Assembly: GCA_913055675.1 (NCBI GenBank)
Contig: CAJXKY010000006.1
Span: 1 to 64,000 of the forward strand
From: an uncultured Halanaerobiales bacterium
GTDB taxonomy: Bacteria; Bacillota; Halanaerobiia; Halanaerobiales; M55B127
Direction of reading: 5' to 3'
DNA length: 64,000 bases
Below, one piece after another: positions 63,060 to 64,000 of this stretch. The position numbers and the translations under genes are program-made. Numbering within the stretch: position 1 is the first letter of the stretch; each line of letters begins with the position of its first letter. The notes below the pieces were generated by a model. It had not been told where the DNA came from. It did not search any database and was given only the letters and a program-made list of their open reading frames with translations.

Positions 63060-63599
63060 TTATTCCCATTCTTCAGCTAACATTCCATATTGAATGTGAT
63101 TTACAAACTTATCATATAGCCATTCTGCATCACGAATAACACCTTCCTGTGTAAATCCTAACCTTTCTGGAACTGCCCTACTTTTAACATTTCCTTCAGC
63201 ACAACTTATTTCCACTTTATTTAAGTTGAAGTTATTAAAAGCGTTGTCTACTAGTTCTTTACATGCTGCAGTAATTATACCTTCCCCTTGGTGCTGCTTA
63301 TCCAACCAATAACCTAGATTAGCCTTCTTGTTTTTCCAGTCAATACTATTATAACCTATAACTCCAACCAGTTCTTCTTTATACCATATTCCAGCCGTAA
63401 TGTTTTCTTCTGAAGCAAAGCCTTGCCTGGTCTTTTTAATAAATTCTTTTACATTTTCAATATCTTCCATCTCATCTACCCAGTTCAACCATTTCTTCAA
63501 ATAATCTTTATTTAATTCTATTAATTCATGTAATTCTTGGGCATCTTTTTTATTAAATATTTTCAAATAAAGTTTATCGCTTATTTCAAATCTAAACAT
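63060..63599 (-). CDS. Ribosomal-protein-type GNAT acetyltransferase (RimL-like)
   Basis: 179 residues. ELHELIELNKDYLKKWLNWVDEME, GVIGYNSIDWKNKKANLGYWLDKQHQGEGIITAACKELVDNAF (acetyl-CoA loop HQGEGI) and EISCAEGNVKSRAVPERLGFTQEGVIRDAEWLYDKFVNHIQYGML are all typical of RimL/YdaF-like enzymes. Target may be a ribosomal protein or small amine. Complete. Confidence 0.9.
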   Translation of the reverse strand: MFRFEISDKLYLKIFNKKDAQELHELIELNKDYLKKWLNWVDEMEDIENVKEFIKKTRQGFASEENITAGIWYKEELVGVIGYNSIDWKNKKANLGYWLDKQHQGEGIITAACKELVDNAFNNFNLNKVEISCAEGNVKSRAVPERLGFTQEGVIRDAEWLYDKFVNHIQYGMLAEEWE

Positions 63600-63691
63600 A
63601 ACATTCCCCCTATTTAAAAGGTATTATTATAAATTCATTAACTCTTCATCAATTATTTTTAGAATCAATTTACTCCATATATATATTGAAA

Positions 63692-64000
63692 TTAATGTTT
63701 GAGCCATTCTCTTTTTAACACATCCATATAAACCACATCAGAATATTCACCTGTTCTACTGTCAAAACTCATCTCTCTTATTACTCCAATTTCTTTAAAA
63801 CCAAGTTTTTTATATAAGTTTATTGATTTTTCATTATCAGCTAGAGTAGTTAGTTCGATTCTATTTAAATTCAAATGATTGAACATGAATTCTAAAAAAT
63901 TATTAAGGGCATCTTGCCCATAACCCTTACCTCTTTCATTGATTTCCCCAATTTCAATACCAAATTCGGCACTCCTATTTCTTTTATCCCAATTCCGATA
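63692..64000 (-). CDS. GNAT acetyltransferase, C-terminal part (cut by window edge)
   Basis: The frame is open from the window edge (64000) to the stop at 63692, so at least 103 residues with the start outside. AEFGIEIGEINERGKGYGQDALNNFLEF is the acetyl-CoA motif, followed by NRIELTTLADNEKSINLYKKLGFKEIGVIRE, a SpeG/RimJ-like end. A shorter start at the ATG 63886 would lack the acetyl-CoA loop and is rejected. Confidence 0.9.
   Translation of the reverse strand, partial: YRNWDKRNRSAEFGIEIGEINERGKGYGQDALNNFLEFMFNHLNLNRIELTTLADNEKSINLYKKLGFKEIGVIREMSFDSRTGEYSDVVYMDVLKREWLKH

Noticed and set aside
63692-63886. Short GNAT starting at the ATG 63886
   Set aside because: The frame stays open to the window edge and the missing part contains the acetyl-CoA loop, so this is a truncated view of a longer gene.

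Overview
The window looks like chromosome of a low-GC (about 30 percent by eye), anaerobic Bacillota of clostridial or Halanaerobiales type. This rests on AGGAGG-type ribosome binding sites, frequent TTG and GTG starts, a T-box leader, a sigma-54 activator, molybdenum/tungsten cofactor genes and sulfur-handling genes. I cannot name the species. I saw no rRNA, tRNA or CRISPR array.

Layout. 1-390: end of an ISL3-family transposase. 437-6950 (minus): a tungstate/molybdate unit, wtpA-wtpB-wtpC-moeA-moeA-mog, behind a leader with a Moco/Tuco-type riboswitch and an intrinsic terminator (6995-7140). 7333-7636: decayed IS30-like transposase. 7681-8583 (minus): exported tandem rhodanese. 8888-10432 (plus): membrane glycosyltransferase. 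10539-10766: IS3 orfA remnant and a perfect hairpin. 10922-15104 (minus): sugar-nucleotide and surface-glycan genes (ATP-grasp, GT2, aminotransferase, rfbB). 15457-15921: second IS30 remnant. 16300-22289 (plus) with 22440-24382 (minus): a sulfur locus of YeeE/YedE transporter, CoA-disulfide/persulfide reductase-rhodanese fusion, sulfonate-type ABC transporter, rhodanese lipoprotein and LysR regulator.

From 22440 to the right edge nearly everything is on the minus strand; glnA is the clear exception. The stretch 24522-38211 is a mixed accessory and housekeeping run: GIY-YIG, HAD, cobalamin adenosyltransferase, hydrolases, GNATs, an ANT(6)-like enzyme, a carbamoyltransferase, rpiA and others. 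38285-41918 holds a sigma-54 activator divergent from glnA, which has a well-spaced -24/-12 promoter. 42006-45962 is assorted small genes. 46319-49598 is the proline operon proB-proA-proC, with a strong promoter, a proline-type T-box leader and a terminator. 49618-51048 pairs a CopZ-like Fe-S metallochaperone with a homocysteine methyltransferase. 51142-64000 contains hydrolases, membrane proteins, pantothenate kinase, more GNATs (one frameshifted), an LD-carboxypeptidase and RidA.

How the parts fit. The wtp-moe-mog unit would import oxyanion and insert metal into molybdopterin under cofactor feedback. The sulfur locus combines two exported rhodaneses, a sulfur-compound channel and a cytoplasmic persulfide reductase, suggesting capture, import and reduction of sulfane sulfur. 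Four decayed or partial transposases lie within the first 16 kb, and seven intact, broken or partial GNAT acetyltransferases lie to the right, so both parts have seen gene turnover.
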